This document shows positions 26,892-36,492 of a stretch of DNA of 64,000 nt, piece after piece. Source of the DNA: UBA7672 sp965279085 (GTDB lineage Bacteria; Pseudomonadota; Alphaproteobacteria; Caulobacterales; Hyphomonadaceae). The stretch covers positions 1,674,001-1,738,000 of the forward strand of contig OZ257149.1 in assembly GCA_965279085.1 (NCBI GenBank), read 5' to 3'. Position 1 is the first letter of the stretch, and each line of letters opens with the position of its first letter. The notes under the pieces were generated by a model. It searched no databases and was not told the origin of the DNA. It saw nothing but the letters and a program-made list of their open reading frames with translations. Both the position numbers and the translations under genes were made by a program.

Positions 26892-27938
26892 TCATGGAAT
26901 ATCGGCGCCAACCAGTCCCGCTTTGACGCCTGAGCGCCTTACGCGCCAGTGGATCCAGATGCTAACCAAGACGAGCGCGAGGAAGCCGATTGCGGGAACG
27001 TGCTCGCCCATGATCGTCGCCGCCACCGCGATCACCGCCGCATTAACCGACCAGAACGCATGCACCAACGCCACCTGCCAGTGACGCAGCCCCGCCTTCA
27101 TCGCGATCTGGTAGGTGTGATCGCGATGCGCCTCGAACAGTCTCTTCCCGTGCATCGACCGCCACGCGAGCGTGAGTAGCACATCGGACAGAAACGGAAG
27201 CAGAAGCAGCGGTGGGATAAACAACAGATCGGGCCGTGTCCGCACCAGTTCTAGCCCCAGCCCGCCAAGTGCGGCGCCGGTGAAGTAAGCGCCTGTGTCG
27301 CCGACGAACAACCTGCCCGGCACGTTCCACACCAGGAAGCCCGCCAGCGCGCCGGCCAGCGCGCCGGCCAGCAGCGCCACATCCCACACGCCTGCGAAAC
27401 CGGCGCAGATCGCCAGTCCCGCCGCCGCGATCGCGGCCATGCCCATCGCGAGGCCGTTCGCCCCGTCCATGAAGTTGACGGCGTTGATCACCACCACCAG
27501 CCACAACGCTGATCCTGCAATGGCGACGAACAATGGCAGCTGCACCATCGCGCCCGGCCAGAAACCCATCGCATCCGCGCGCACGCCGAACGCCGTCACG
27601 CCGACCGCAACGCCGCCGATCAGCACCAGCCGCACCAGCGCCCGCAGCTTCAAAACATCGTCCGCCAGGCCGATGAACAGGCAGGCCAGCGCGCCACCGC
27701 TCATCACGAGGATCGCGGCATCGAGCGACCAGTCGGTCAATTCGGTCACCGCCACCGTCGCCAGCACCGTCGAGACCGCCACCGCGACGCCGCCAAGCGT
27801 CGGCACCGGCGCCTTCTGGATTTTCCGAGCCTCCGTCGGTGCATCCATGATCCGCATCGACATCATCGCACGGCACAGCGCGACCGATGGAAAGGCCGCG
27901 AGCACGAAGGCCAGCAGGATGTGAACGGGTTCGCCCAT
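26892..27938 (-). CDS. WecA/TagO-type undecaprenyl-phosphate sugar-1-phosphate transferase
   Basis: The 348-residue multispanning protein transfers a sugar-1-phosphate from a UDP-sugar to undecaprenyl phosphate, starting a surface glycan. Family motifs in order are PVPTLGG, GLADDVLKL (the Asp pair), INAVNFMDGANGLA, FVGDTGAYF and HRDHTYQ. About ten membrane segments fit the MraY/WecA superfamily. MraY itself is unlikely because no peptidoglycan-synthesis genes are adjacent and the substrate loop is of the WecA type. No glycan biosynthesis cluster is visible next to it. Confidence 0.88.
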   Translation of the reverse strand: MGEPVHILLAFVLAAFPSVALCRAMMSMRIMDAPTEARKIQKAPVPTLGGVAVAVSTVLATVAVTELTDWSLDAAILVMSGGALACLFIGLADDVLKLRALVRLVLIGGVAVGVTAFGVRADAMGFWPGAMVQLPLFVAIAGSALWLVVVINAVNFMDGANGLAMGMAAIAAAGLAICAGFAGVWDVALLAGALAGALAGFLVWNVPGRLFVGDTGAYFTGAALGGLGLELVRTRPDLLFIPPLLLLPFLSDVLLTLAWRSMHGKRLFEAHRDHTYQIAMKAGLRHWQVALVHAFWSVNAAVIAVAATIMGEHVPAIGFLALVLVSIWIHWRVRRSGVKAGLVGADIP

Positions 27939-27998
27939 GGCGACTGGCTAGCTCAGATTGGCGGCGGCTTACAGACCCTGTCCGTTTGGGCCAGCCCT

Positions 27999-28910
27999 CT
28001 ATACGCCCCGCCCGCCTCCGCGGAACGTCGTCGCGCGGACCCAGTACTTTTTCTTCTTCTCCTGGATGCGACGCGCCGCCGCCTCCGCCGAAGCGTCATC
28101 CGCGAAAATGCCGAAACAGGTCGGCCCGCTGCCTGACATGCGCGCCAGAAGGCAGCCGGGTTCGGCCCGGATCACCGCCAGCGTCTTCTCGATCTCGGAG
28201 CACAACGCCACCGCCGCCTGTTGGAGGTCGTTGCGATAGTTCGCCAGCGACGCCGCGAAGGATTCGACGTCGTGGCCGTAAGGCGGATCGGCTTCGCGGA
28301 AGCTGCGATTGGCGCCCAGCTGGTCGAATCGGTCGAACACCTTGCGCGTCTCGAGCGCAACGCCGGGGTTCACCAGCAGGGCCGGAAGATCAGGCGCGGC
28401 GACATCGAACAGCCGCTCCCCTGTCCCTCGCATCACCAGCGGCCGCAGCCGCACGCACGCCGGCACGTCAGAGCCGAGTTGAACTGCCAGCCGTTCCAGC
28501 GCCGCCTCGCCGAACTCGACGCCCCACATCTCGTTGAGCACATGCAGCGCCGCCGCCGCATCAGACGATCCGCCGCCGACCCCGCCCGCGATCGGCAATT
28601 CCTTGTAGAGCACCAACGACGCGCCCAGCCCGCCGCGCTCGCATGCATCGCGCAGCGCCATCGCCGCCGCCAGGGTAAGGTTGTTCGGCGCATTCTTCAG
28701 CGCCTTCGCGCCCGGCCCCTCGACGCTCAGCGTAAGTTGCGGCCCGGCCCGCGCCGAGATCCGGTCCGCCGCGCGCGTGTCCGCGAACATGACGAGGCTG
28801 TCCACCGGATGCAGCCCGCCGGGTCCCGGCGCGCCCACATGCAAATAGAGGTTCACCTTCGCCGGCGCCCAGGCCGTGGTGAAGTTCGCGCGATTTGGCG
28901 ACAGGCTCAT
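27999..28910 (-). CDS. ispE: 4-diphosphocytidyl-2-C-methyl-D-erythritol kinase
   Basis: IspE phosphorylates CDP-methylerythritol in the non-mevalonate isoprenoid pathway. The 303-residue product has the substrate segment APAKVNLYLHVG near the start, the GHMP-kinase ATP loop PIAGGVGGGSSDAAAAL and the C-terminal MSGSGPTCFG. ATG 28910 overlaps the stop of the TPR lipoprotein gene by 4 bases (atga); a longer frame into that gene is not used. The pairing of a TPR protein gene with ispE is common in alphaproteobacteria. It supplies precursors to the polyprenyl synthase encoded 1.7 kb away. Confidence 0.93.
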   Translation of the reverse strand: MSLSPNRANFTTAWAPAKVNLYLHVGAPGPGGLHPVDSLVMFADTRAADRISARAGPQLTLSVEGPGAKALKNAPNNLTLAAAMALRDACERGGLGASLVLYKELPIAGGVGGGSSDAAAALHVLNEMWGVEFGEAALERLAVQLGSDVPACVRLRPLVMRGTGERLFDVAAPDLPALLVNPGVALETRKVFDRFDQLGANRSFREADPPYGHDVESFAASLANYRNDLQQAAVALCSEIEKTLAVIRAEPGCLLARMSGSGPTCFGIFADDASAEAAARRIQEKKKKYWVRATTFRGGGRGV

Positions 28911-30646
28911 GGCCGCGAAGCTAGACTCGCAGCCGGCAGGGCTGGCAAGCCCTTCTCGAGTTTTCCGCGCAGCGATAGTTCGCGTGACTGCTCCGGTTTC
29001 AGTGACAGCGCTTCCGTCCATTCATAGCGCGCTTCGGATTCGCGCCCCGCCCGCCAGTAGGCGTCTCCCAGATGGTCCACGATTTCCGGATCGTTGGGCG
29101 AAAGCTCAGCCGCGCGTTCAAGTTCCGTCACGGCCTCGGCATACTTGCCCAGACGGAAATGCGCCCAGCCGAGACTGTCGATGATGTAACCCTGATCCGG
29201 CCGCGCCGCCGCCGCCTTGCGGATCAGCGCCATGCCCTCGTCCACGCGCTCGCCGCGATTGACCCAGCCATAGCCGAGGAAGTTCTGCAGCTCGGCCTGG
29301 TCCGGCGCCAGCGCCAGCGCGGCGACAAGATCGGCCTCAGCGCCTTTCCAGTCGCCCGCCGCGTTCAGCGTCGTGGCGCGTGCGTAAAGCACGCCCCAGT
29401 CTGGCGTTCCCGCATCCATGTCGGCCTTGACGACTTCGTCGTAGAGCTTCTTCGCCCGCTCGTGATTGCCATTGATGCGGTTGAGATCGGCGGCCGTGAT
29501 CAGCACGTCGCGCCGGCGCGAGGACACCAGCGCCTGATCGACCGCCACCAGCGCCTCCCCCGGCCTGCCGATGGCGTCGAGCAGCCAAGCCTGTTTGACC
29601 AGCGCTTCCGCGCGCCAGGGCGAGTTTGCCTGGATGTTGCGGAGAACCTCGATGGCGTCTTCCGGCCGGTCCTGCTGGTTGAACGCTTCAGCGAATGCGA
29701 TCCGCGCCGGCGCCAGTTCCGGATCGAGCCGCAGCGCGAGTGAATAGCGCAGGGCTGCGAGTTCGGGGCTCGATCGTGCAATGCCGCCAGCGGATGCCAG
29801 ATAGATCACGATCGCCGCGCCCTGCCGTGTCGACAGCTTCGGACGCGCCACCGGCTGGCCGCTGTTGATCTGCGCCATCACCCAGTCGGTCAGCGAGCTT
29901 TCGCCATGCGCCTCGATCTGCAGTTCCACCGGCTTGCGCGCCGCCGGAAAATCGCTGCGCGAGGCCAGCAGCCGCGCATTCAGCGAGGCCACCAGGTCTG
30001 GTGAGGCCAACGGCAGCCGCTGCGCCTGATTGAACGCGCCGATCGCCTCGCCGTCGCGTCCGGCCGACAGCAGCATTAGACCCTTGATCGCCGCCTGCTC
30101 GCCCGCGAGCAGCCGGCGCGGTGGAAGTTGCGACAGCGCGGCGATGCCCTTGTCGGTGTTTTCTGTCGCCAGCAGCCACGCATTGAGGAAGCCGGCGAGG
30201 TCCGCATTGATCGCGCCGAGATTGGCGTTCTTCAGCCGCTGCATCGCAGACTTCGTGCGCCCCGCGCCGATGTCGTCGACGATCAGAACGAGCTGCGCGC
30301 TGGGAGATTGTTGCGACACCGATGCATCCGCCGCGAGCACGAAGCGCGTCGCCTCGCCCGCATCGCCTGAGACCAGCGTCGCGAAGGTCGCCCGTTCCAG
30401 CAGGCCCGGATCGTCCGGCGCATTGCCGAAGGCGCGGCGGTAGAAAGCGCTCGCGGCGGACGGATCGCCCGCCATGCCTGCGTAACGCGCCGCGATGAAA
30501 TCAGCGTATTCCTGCTGTGTCCGCAGCTCTTCCAGCATGGCCTGCGAGAACCACGGGCCATAGCCGGGGCTGCTCACACATCCCCCGCCCAGCCCAACGA
30601 TCGCCGTAAGTACGAACGCCCGATATCCTGACCACATGGCGTGCAT
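28907..30646 (-). CDS. TPR-repeat lipoprotein
   Basis: The 579-residue product has an N-terminal signal with a probable lipobox (GLGGGC) and then helical repeats throughout. Recognisable tetratricopeptide units appear in the C-terminal third (YIIDSLGWAHFRLGKYAEAV, ELERAAELSPNDPEIVDHLG). It is probably anchored in the envelope as a scaffold. The start is uncertain: ATG 30646 follows GGGG by 5 bases, ATG 30637 and GTG 30691 are alternatives. It is coupled to ispE by a 4-base overlap. A second, similarly built TPR lipoprotein lies just upstream (30720-32777). Confidence 0.85.
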   Translation of the reverse strand: MHAMWSGYRAFVLTAIVGLGGGCVSSPGYGPWFSQAMLEELRTQQEYADFIAARYAGMAGDPSAASAFYRRAFGNAPDDPGLLERATFATLVSGDAGEATRFVLAADASVSQQSPSAQLVLIVDDIGAGRTKSAMQRLKNANLGAINADLAGFLNAWLLATENTDKGIAALSQLPPRRLLAGEQAAIKGLMLLSAGRDGEAIGAFNQAQRLPLASPDLVASLNARLLASRSDFPAARKPVELQIEAHGESSLTDWVMAQINSGQPVARPKLSTRQGAAIVIYLASAGGIARSSPELAALRYSLALRLDPELAPARIAFAEAFNQQDRPEDAIEVLRNIQANSPWRAEALVKQAWLLDAIGRPGEALVAVDQALVSSRRRDVLITAADLNRINGNHERAKKLYDEVVKADMDAGTPDWGVLYARATTLNAAGDWKGAEADLVAALALAPDQAELQNFLGYGWVNRGERVDEGMALIRKAAAARPDQGYIIDSLGWAHFRLGKYAEAVTELERAAELSPNDPEIVDHLGDAYWRAGRESEARYEWTEALSLKPEQSRELSLRGKLEKGLPALPAASLASRP

Positions 30647-30719
30647 GCTGCCCCAGCGCTTCCCGCCCATCAACAGGCGAGAGCGGTGCACGATTGTCTC
30701 AGCCAGAGTTAATGGAGCC

Positions 30720-32777
30720 CTAGATGTCGCTTGTGCCGTTGACTTCGCGGTTCAGCGGAACTTCCGGCGTATCCCGGCGCACGGGCGCGGGGGTGTTGAG
30801 GCCGGACTTCAGCTTCTCTTCCAGCCGCGCGCGATTGTGCGCGGGGGGATAGGCGGCGATCGCGTCGGCCCAGGCCTTGCGCGCATTGTCCTGCTCGCCG
30901 AGGCGCCACTTCACGTCGCCCAGATGGTCCGACAGTTCCCAATGCGCGAACGGCTCATAGGCTTCCAGCGCCATCTCGATGAAGCGGTTGGCCTCGCGGA
31001 AGTCGCCGTACTGATAGTAAGCCCAGCCGATGCTATCGAGCAGGTTCGGCTCATCCGGCGTCAGGCGGATCGCTTGCTTGAGCAGGCGGAAACCTTCGTC
31101 GAGTTCCTCATCGCTCGCGTGCCCGTCGATCAGCGAATAGCCGAAATTGTTCATCAGGCCGGTATTGTCCGGCGCGTCGGTCAGCATCTTGCGCATGATC
31201 GCAAGACCCTCGGGGCGCTGTGTGCTTTCCACCAGCATCGAGGCGAGGAATTGCTGCGTGTTCTCGTCATCCTCGATCTCGTGCGCTGCGCGTGCGGATT
31301 CGACGGCGCCTGGAACATCGCCCGCCTGCAGGTGAGCCTGGCTGCGTGACATCAGCGCGTAGACCTGCTGCGCCGGAGACAGCGGACCTTGCCGCATCGC
31401 CTGCTCGATCAGCGCCAGCGCGCGCGTCGTGCGGTTTGCAGTCGTCAGCGCGCCTGCCGCCTGGATCTTCGCGTCGGGGCTGGAGTCGATCTGCAGCGAA
31501 CGCTCAGTCATGGCTTCCAGCGTTTCGGGCGATCCCAGCTCCAGCGCCGCGAGACCGGCCGTCGCCATCAGCAGCGCCGACTGTTCCTTTGCCGGATTGC
31601 CCAGCTGCGCGATGCGCAGCGCCGGTTCGAACTGGCCGTCCTGATAGAGACGCCCGACTTCCTGCACGCGGATGTCGCCATTGTCCGGATCGAGCAGCAG
31701 CGCGCCCTGACGCATCGACGACAGCAGGTGGTTGAACGGCGTCTTGCCGCCCCGCCCCGCCAGCACGCCCATGATGGCTTCCTGTTCCTCGATCAGGTCG
31801 GCCTCGTCGCCCAGCGCGACAGCCGTCGCCTGCGCCAGCGTGCGCACCGGACGCTTGTCGATGTTGGCCTTCGCGGCTTCCAGCCTGCGTTCGACATAGC
31901 CGTCATCCGGCGAGGCTTCATAAAGCCGCGTCAGCAACGCTATGGCATCGGCATTCTGGTTCATCGCACGCAGCAACTCCGCCTGGCGCAGCGCCAGCAG
32001 GCGCTGGTTCTGGAACGCCCGCGCCCGCGCGAAGTAAGTCGGTGACTCCACCTCGTCCGGCCGCGGCGGCGCGAAATTGTCCGGCGCCTCGTCATAGATC
32101 GCTAGCGCACCCGCCGTGTCGCCCAGCCCCTCGGCCAGCAGTGCGCGATGTCCGAGCAACGTTGCAGAAGGCAGGATCGAGCGCATCTTCGCCATCTCGA
32201 TCTGCGCATCAGCGCCGCGTCCGTTCGCGGCATACACCCACGCGCGCAGGTGGTTCGCGCTCATCCATTCCGGAGGCCGCCGCCCGGCCAGCGCATCGAT
32301 CACCGCCTGCGCTGTCGCCGGATCATTCGCCGCCAGTGCATCGACGATGACATAGCCCCACGCGCCGGCATTGGTCTTCTTGGCGTAGTCGGCGCGCACG
32401 CGCTCCATGAACGCGCTCATGTCCGCGTTCTCGAGCATCTCGTTGGCGCCCGGATAGCCAGCGGGCCGCACGAAGGGCGCGGTCGCCTTCGCCGCCGCCG
32501 AGACGGGCGCGGGCACGGCCTGCGGTTCGACCGCCGGATCGACCGGCGCATTCGGATCGATCGCAGTCGCCGGTTCGGCCACGACAGACTTCTGCGCCAT
32601 CATGGTTTCGCGCGGCAGATCTCCACACGAATTCATCGGCTGCACGCCGCCGCCGGTGAAGACATAGACGGTCCGGCAACCGCCGCCCGCGAAGCCGGCG
32701 CCGCCCATCCCGGCGCAAGCCGTCAGGATAGCGGTGGCCGAAGCCGCAAGGATCAGGCGGAATTTCATCTGTGTCAT
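30720..32777 (-). CDS. TPR-repeat lipoprotein with CRTVYV motif
   Basis: The 685-residue product has a lipobox (AILTAC, Cys21), then a short segment C34-RTVYVFTGGGVQPMNS-C51-GDLPRE, a Pro/Ala linker and a long helical repeat region with TPRs near the C-terminus (NLLDSIGWAYYQYGDFREA, DHLGDVKWRLG). The Cys34-Cys51 segment recurs at the same positions in the next lipoprotein (32882-33403). It is likely an outer-membrane or periplasmic scaffold. ATG 32777 or 32768 are both possible starts; neither has a clear Shine-Dalgarno site. Confidence 0.82.
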   Translation of the reverse strand: MTQMKFRLILAASATAILTACAGMGGAGFAGGGCRTVYVFTGGGVQPMNSCGDLPRETMMAQKSVVAEPATAIDPNAPVDPAVEPQAVPAPVSAAAKATAPFVRPAGYPGANEMLENADMSAFMERVRADYAKKTNAGAWGYVIVDALAANDPATAQAVIDALAGRRPPEWMSANHLRAWVYAANGRGADAQIEMAKMRSILPSATLLGHRALLAEGLGDTAGALAIYDEAPDNFAPPRPDEVESPTYFARARAFQNQRLLALRQAELLRAMNQNADAIALLTRLYEASPDDGYVERRLEAAKANIDKRPVRTLAQATAVALGDEADLIEEQEAIMGVLAGRGGKTPFNHLLSSMRQGALLLDPDNGDIRVQEVGRLYQDGQFEPALRIAQLGNPAKEQSALLMATAGLAALELGSPETLEAMTERSLQIDSSPDAKIQAAGALTTANRTTRALALIEQAMRQGPLSPAQQVYALMSRSQAHLQAGDVPGAVESARAAHEIEDDENTQQFLASMLVESTQRPEGLAIMRKMLTDAPDNTGLMNNFGYSLIDGHASDEELDEGFRLLKQAIRLTPDEPNLLDSIGWAYYQYGDFREANRFIEMALEAYEPFAHWELSDHLGDVKWRLGEQDNARKAWADAIAAYPPAHNRARLEEKLKSGLNTPAPVRRDTPEVPLNREVNGTSDI

Positions 32778-32881
32778 GGATCAACGCTATCCGAAGGCCG
32801 GAACAGGCTCAACCGAGCTTGGCCGGCGCATTTTGGCGCTAAGTGGGCGGATACCAAGCGCGCCGGTGGCGCGCATACAAA

Positions 32882-33403
32882 TCAGGGGACGGTGAGAACG
32901 TCCTGGTCGGACACCGGCGCCAAGCCGCTTTCAGACAGGAACCCCGCCGTCCGCCAGGCAAGTACGAGATAGATATGCGCCTGCTCGCGATCCTCGGTCG
33001 CGAATTTGTCCACGGCCAGAACGGCAAGCAGTAACCGCTGGCGTGCGAGCGAAGGATCGCGCGGCACTGGCAATGCGATCAGGTCCCGCAAGGCGTCGTT
33101 GACGATCTTGGTGAGTGGGGCCTTGTCCGCCGCCATGTCTACGCCGGTGTAGTAGGCGTCAGGTTCGAACTTCGGCGCCGCGAGCAGGGCCGGAAGATCG
33201 GCGCCAGACGCCGCCAGCCCGGTACGCAGCCCTTCACGGGGCACGCCGCCACAAGTGTTCATCGGCTGGATGATGCCGCCCGAGATCACATAAACCGTCC
33301 GGCAGCTGTTGGAGCCAAACTCCTGCAACCCCGACAGGCACGCAGACAACATCGCGAATGATGCAACAACACCGCAGCGCATGAATACCGATGCCGCCCG
33401 CAT
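32882..33403 (-). CDS. Lipoprotein sharing the CRTVYV...QPMN..CG..PRE motif
   Basis: The 173-residue product has a lipobox (AMLSAC, Cys22) and the segment C34-RTVYVISGGIIQPMNT-C51-GGVPRE, at the same positions as in the neighbouring TPR lipoprotein, although the rest of the protein is unrelated in length and has no TPR. Its remainder is helical. ATG 33403 follows AAGGGG by 9 bases and lies 18 bases after the ETF-QO stop, so it is probably cotranscribed with that gene. Function is unknown. Confidence 0.78.
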   Translation of the reverse strand: MRAASVFMRCGVVASFAMLSACLSGLQEFGSNSCRTVYVISGGIIQPMNTCGGVPREGLRTGLAASGADLPALLAAPKFEPDAYYTGVDMAADKAPLTKIVNDALRDLIALPVPRDPSLARQRLLLAVLAVDKFATEDREQAHIYLVLAWRTAGFLSESGLAPVSDQDVLTVP

Positions 33404-33420
33404 GCGCTTCAGCCCCTTCG

Positions 33421-35094
33421 CTACATGTTCGGATAGTTCGGGCCGCCGCCGCCTTCGGGCGTGGTCCAAGTGATGTTCTGGTTCGGGTCCTTGATATCGC
33501 ACGTCTTGCAGTGGACGCAGTTCTGCGCGTTGATCTGGAAGCGCTTGTCGCCCTTCCCGTCGTCCACCCACTCATAGACGCCTGCCGGACAGTAACGGTT
33601 CGACGGTCCGCCGAACACGCCCAGCTCGCTCTTCTTCTGCAGCTCCATGTCCGCCACCTTCAGATGGGGCGGCTGGTCCTCGCCATGGTTGGTGAACGAG
33701 AACGCCACCGACGTCAGACGGTCGAACGAGAGAACGCCATCCGGTTTCGGATAGACGATCTTCTTGTGCTTCGAAGCAGGCTCCAGCGATTTCGCATCCG
33801 TCTTCTTGTGCTTCATCGTGCCGAAGAACGAGAAGCCGCCCAGCAGCGTGTTCACCCACAGGTCGAAGCCTGTGAGCGCGATGCCCAGCACCGTGCCGAA
33901 CTTGGTCCACAGAGGCTTCGCGTTGCGGACCTTCTTGAGTTCGGTGGCGACCCAGCTCGTCTTGAACGCCTCGCCATAAGCGACAAGCTCGTCGCCCTGC
34001 CGCCCGCTCGTGACAGCCTCGAACGCGGCCTCGCCGGCCAGCATGCCGGTCTTCATCGCGTTATGGCTGCCCTTGATGCGCGGCAGGTTCACGAAGCCGG
34101 CCGAGCAGCCGATCAGCGCTCCGCCCGGGAAGGTCAGTTTCGGGATCGACTGCCAGCCACCCTCGGTGATCGCGCGTGAGCCGTAGGAAATGCGCTCACC
34201 GCCCACGAGATACTTCGACACGTCCGGGTGATGCTTGAAACGCTGGAATTCCTCGAACGGCGACAGCCACGGATTCTTGTAGTTGAGGTGCACCACCAGC
34301 CCGATCGCCACATAGCGGTCGCCGAAGTGATACATGAACGTGCCGCCGCCGGTGGAGTTGGAGAGCGGCCAGCCGAACGTGTGCTGCACGAAACCCGGCT
34401 TGAAGTTCTCCGCCGGTACCTGCCACAGCTCTTTAATTCCGATGCCGAACTTCTGCGGCTGCGAATCCTTGTCGAGCTTGAAGTCGCGGATCAGCACCTT
34501 GGCCAGTGAACCACGCACGCCCTCGCCGATCAGCACGTACTTGCCGTTCAGCTCCATGCCCGGCGAATAGTTCGGACCCGGCTCGCCATTCTTCTCGACG
34601 CCGACCACGCCCGCGATCACGCCCTTCACCGAGCCGTCCTCGCGATAGGTCAGACCCGAAGCCGCAAAGCCCGGATAGATCTCGACACCAAGCGCCTCGG
34701 CTTGCGTCGCCATCCAGCGCGCCACGTTTCCGAGCGAACCGATATACATGCCGTGATTGTGCAGCATGGGCGGCATCAGGAAGACCGGCAGCGGGATCGA
34801 GCCCTCCTGCCCGAACACCAGGAAAGTGTCGTGCTTCACTTCTGTCTCGAACGGGCAGCCTTTTTCCTTCCAGTCCGGGATCAGCTCGTTCATGGCCTTG
34901 GGGTCCATGACGGCGCCGGAGAGGATGTGGGCGCCGACTTCCGAGCCCTTCTCCAGCACCACGACGGAGACATCATTCCCCGTCTCTGCCGCCAGCTGCT
35001 TGATGCGGATCGCGGCGGCGAGGCCCGCGGGCCCTGCGCCCACGATCACCACGTCGAAATCCATGGACTCCCGCTCGACGGCCTCAGCTGTCAT
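33421..35094 (-). CDS. Electron transfer flavoprotein-ubiquinone oxidoreductase
   Basis: ETF-QO passes electrons from reduced ETF (fatty-acid and amino-acid oxidation) to ubiquinone at the inner membrane. The 557-residue product has the FAD motif VVIVGAGPAGLAAAIR, the HILSGAVMDP segment, STGGGTFMYHFGD and a C-terminal ferredoxin-type 4Fe-4S site (YCPAGVYEW, NCVHCKTCDIKDP) ending in GGGGPNYPNM. ATG 35094 follows GGGAGA by 8 bases. ETF subunit genes are not in the window. It fits the dienoyl-CoA reductase and polyprenyl (quinone) synthesis genes found elsewhere in the region. Confidence 0.96.
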   Translation of the reverse strand: MTAEAVERESMDFDVVIVGAGPAGLAAAIRIKQLAAETGNDVSVVVLEKGSEVGAHILSGAVMDPKAMNELIPDWKEKGCPFETEVKHDTFLVFGQEGSIPLPVFLMPPMLHNHGMYIGSLGNVARWMATQAEALGVEIYPGFAASGLTYREDGSVKGVIAGVVGVEKNGEPGPNYSPGMELNGKYVLIGEGVRGSLAKVLIRDFKLDKDSQPQKFGIGIKELWQVPAENFKPGFVQHTFGWPLSNSTGGGTFMYHFGDRYVAIGLVVHLNYKNPWLSPFEEFQRFKHHPDVSKYLVGGERISYGSRAITEGGWQSIPKLTFPGGALIGCSAGFVNLPRIKGSHNAMKTGMLAGEAAFEAVTSGRQGDELVAYGEAFKTSWVATELKKVRNAKPLWTKFGTVLGIALTGFDLWVNTLLGGFSFFGTMKHKKTDAKSLEPASKHKKIVYPKPDGVLSFDRLTSVAFSFTNHGEDQPPHLKVADMELQKKSELGVFGGPSNRYCPAGVYEWVDDGKGDKRFQINAQNCVHCKTCDIKDPNQNITWTTPEGGGGPNYPNM

Positions 35095-35204
35095 TATACC
35101 AGTCTCCCAGTCGCCGGGGATTCGGCCCTGCGGCGGAAATCCCATATAGGTCCGGCTACTTAGCCATAGGTTTCAGAAGCAACAAGGTTGGAGAAAAGGC
35201 CCGC

Positions 35205-36041
35205 GTGACGCACCCCCCCATCCAATCAGAAAAGGCCAATTTGGCGCTCAAGGCGCTGGCCGATTTCTGGGCCGATATGGGCCTGGAGGAGGCGCGCGCG
35301 CTTAATGTGCCGCGTTCCACCGTGCGTCCGGCCGGTAACACTCGCATCGGCCAGCAGCCTCCGCCCCCGCAAACCGGGCCGCGCCCCCCGCCGAAAAAGC
35401 TCAACAACAACCCGATCGCCGAGGCCCGCCGCCTCGCCTCCGCCGCCAACACGCTGGCCGAGCTGCGCACCGCTGTCGAACGGTTCGACGGTTGCGCTCT
35501 CAAGAAAGCGGCCAAGAACACGGTCGTCTGCGATGGCGTCTTCGACGCAGACGTGATGCTGATCGGCGAGGCGCCCGGCGGCGATGAGGACAGCCAGGGC
35601 CTCCCTTTCGTGGGCCGCGCCGGCAAGCTGCTCGACAAGATGCTGGCCACAATCGGCCTGACGCGGCGCGAGAACATCTACATCACCAACCTCATCTACT
35701 GGCGCCCGCCGGGCAATCGCGAGCCTTCGACCGACGAGATGGCGATGTGCGCCCCGTTCCTGATGCGCCAGATCGAACTCAAGAAGCCGAAGCTGCTGCT
35801 GACCGCCGGCAAGTTCGCGACCTGCGCGCTGCTCAATACATCCGACGGCATCATGCGCCTGCGCGGCCGCAAGCTGCTCTACCGCCAGGAGGGCCTGCCC
35901 GCGCCGGTGAAGTGCGTGCCCCTCCTCCACCCCGCCTACCTGCTGCGCCAGCCGCAGGACAAGGCGAAGGCCTGGGATGACCTCCGCACCATCGCCGCCG
36001 TCTGCGACGAACTCGGCATCAAGCGCGGGGCGGCGCTGTAG
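35205..36041 (+). CDS. Uracil-DNA glycosylase, family 4 type
   Basis: The 278-residue product removes uracil from DNA. It has the family motif GEAPGGDEDSQGLPFVGRAG, then ITNLIYWRPPGNREP and the C-terminal LLHPAYLLRQP. Family 4 enzymes carry a 4Fe-4S cluster; cysteines visible are in DGCALK, VVCDG, MCAPF and TCALL, though the first CxxC pair of archaeal members is not complete, as is usual in alphaproteobacterial homologues. An N-terminal Pro-rich linker of about 60 residues precedes the domain. GTG 35205 has GGAGAAAAGG shortly upstream. It is followed by a MAPEG gene 19 bases later. Confidence 0.9.
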   Translation: MTHPPIQSEKANLALKALADFWADMGLEEARALNVPRSTVRPAGNTRIGQQPPPPQTGPRPPPKKLNNNPIAEARRLASAANTLAELRTAVERFDGCALKKAAKNTVVCDGVFDADVMLIGEAPGGDEDSQGLPFVGRAGKLLDKMLATIGLTRRENIYITNLIYWRPPGNREPSTDEMAMCAPFLMRQIELKKPKLLLTAGKFATCALLNTSDGIMRLRGRKLLYRQEGLPAPVKCVPLLHPAYLLRQPQDKAKAWDDLRTIAAVCDELGIKRGAAL

Positions 36042-36060
36042 GAACTGAAACGGGGGACCA

Positions 36061-36489
36061 ATGCCACAAACGCAGATCTTCCTGCCCGTCGCGGTCCTCG
36101 CGCTATGGACGCTGCTCGTCCTCGGCCTCGTGCCGCTGCGCCGCTTTGCAGCCGCCTCAAAGAAGACAGTCACCGCAGAGGATTTCCGCTTCGGCGAATC
36201 CGCCAACGTGCCCGGCGATGTCGCCATCGCCAACCGCGCATGGATGAACCTGCTCGAGGCGCCGCTGCTGTTCTACGTCGCCTGCCTGGTCATCTTCGTC
36301 ACCGGCAATGTCGACGCCTACGCGCTCAACCTCGCCTGGGCGTATGTCGGCCTGCGCATCGTGCACACGATCGTCCACGTCACCTACAACAATGTGTTCC
36401 ACCGCCTGATCGCGTTCGCGCTCAGCAATGTCGCGCTGATCTCGCTCTGGATCATGGTCGCCGCGCGCATTTGGCCCACGGCCGCGTGA
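36061..36489 (+). CDS. MAPEG-family membrane protein
   Basis: The 142-residue product has four membrane segments and the bacterial MAPEG pattern: FGESANVPGDVAIANRAWMN, LEAPLLFYVACLV, the AWAYVGLRIVHTIVH helix and YNNVFHRLIAFALSN. MAPEG proteins include membrane glutathione transferases, but most bacterial members are uncharacterised. ATG 36061 follows GGGGG closely. It is convergent with a secreted orphan gene, 3 bases between stops. Confidence 0.88.
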   Translation: MPQTQIFLPVAVLALWTLLVLGLVPLRRFAAASKKTVTAEDFRFGESANVPGDVAIANRAWMNLLEAPLLFYVACLVIFVTGNVDAYALNLAWAYVGLRIVHTIVHVTYNNVFHRLIAFALSNVALISLWIMVAARIWPTAA

Positions 36490-36492
36490 GCG

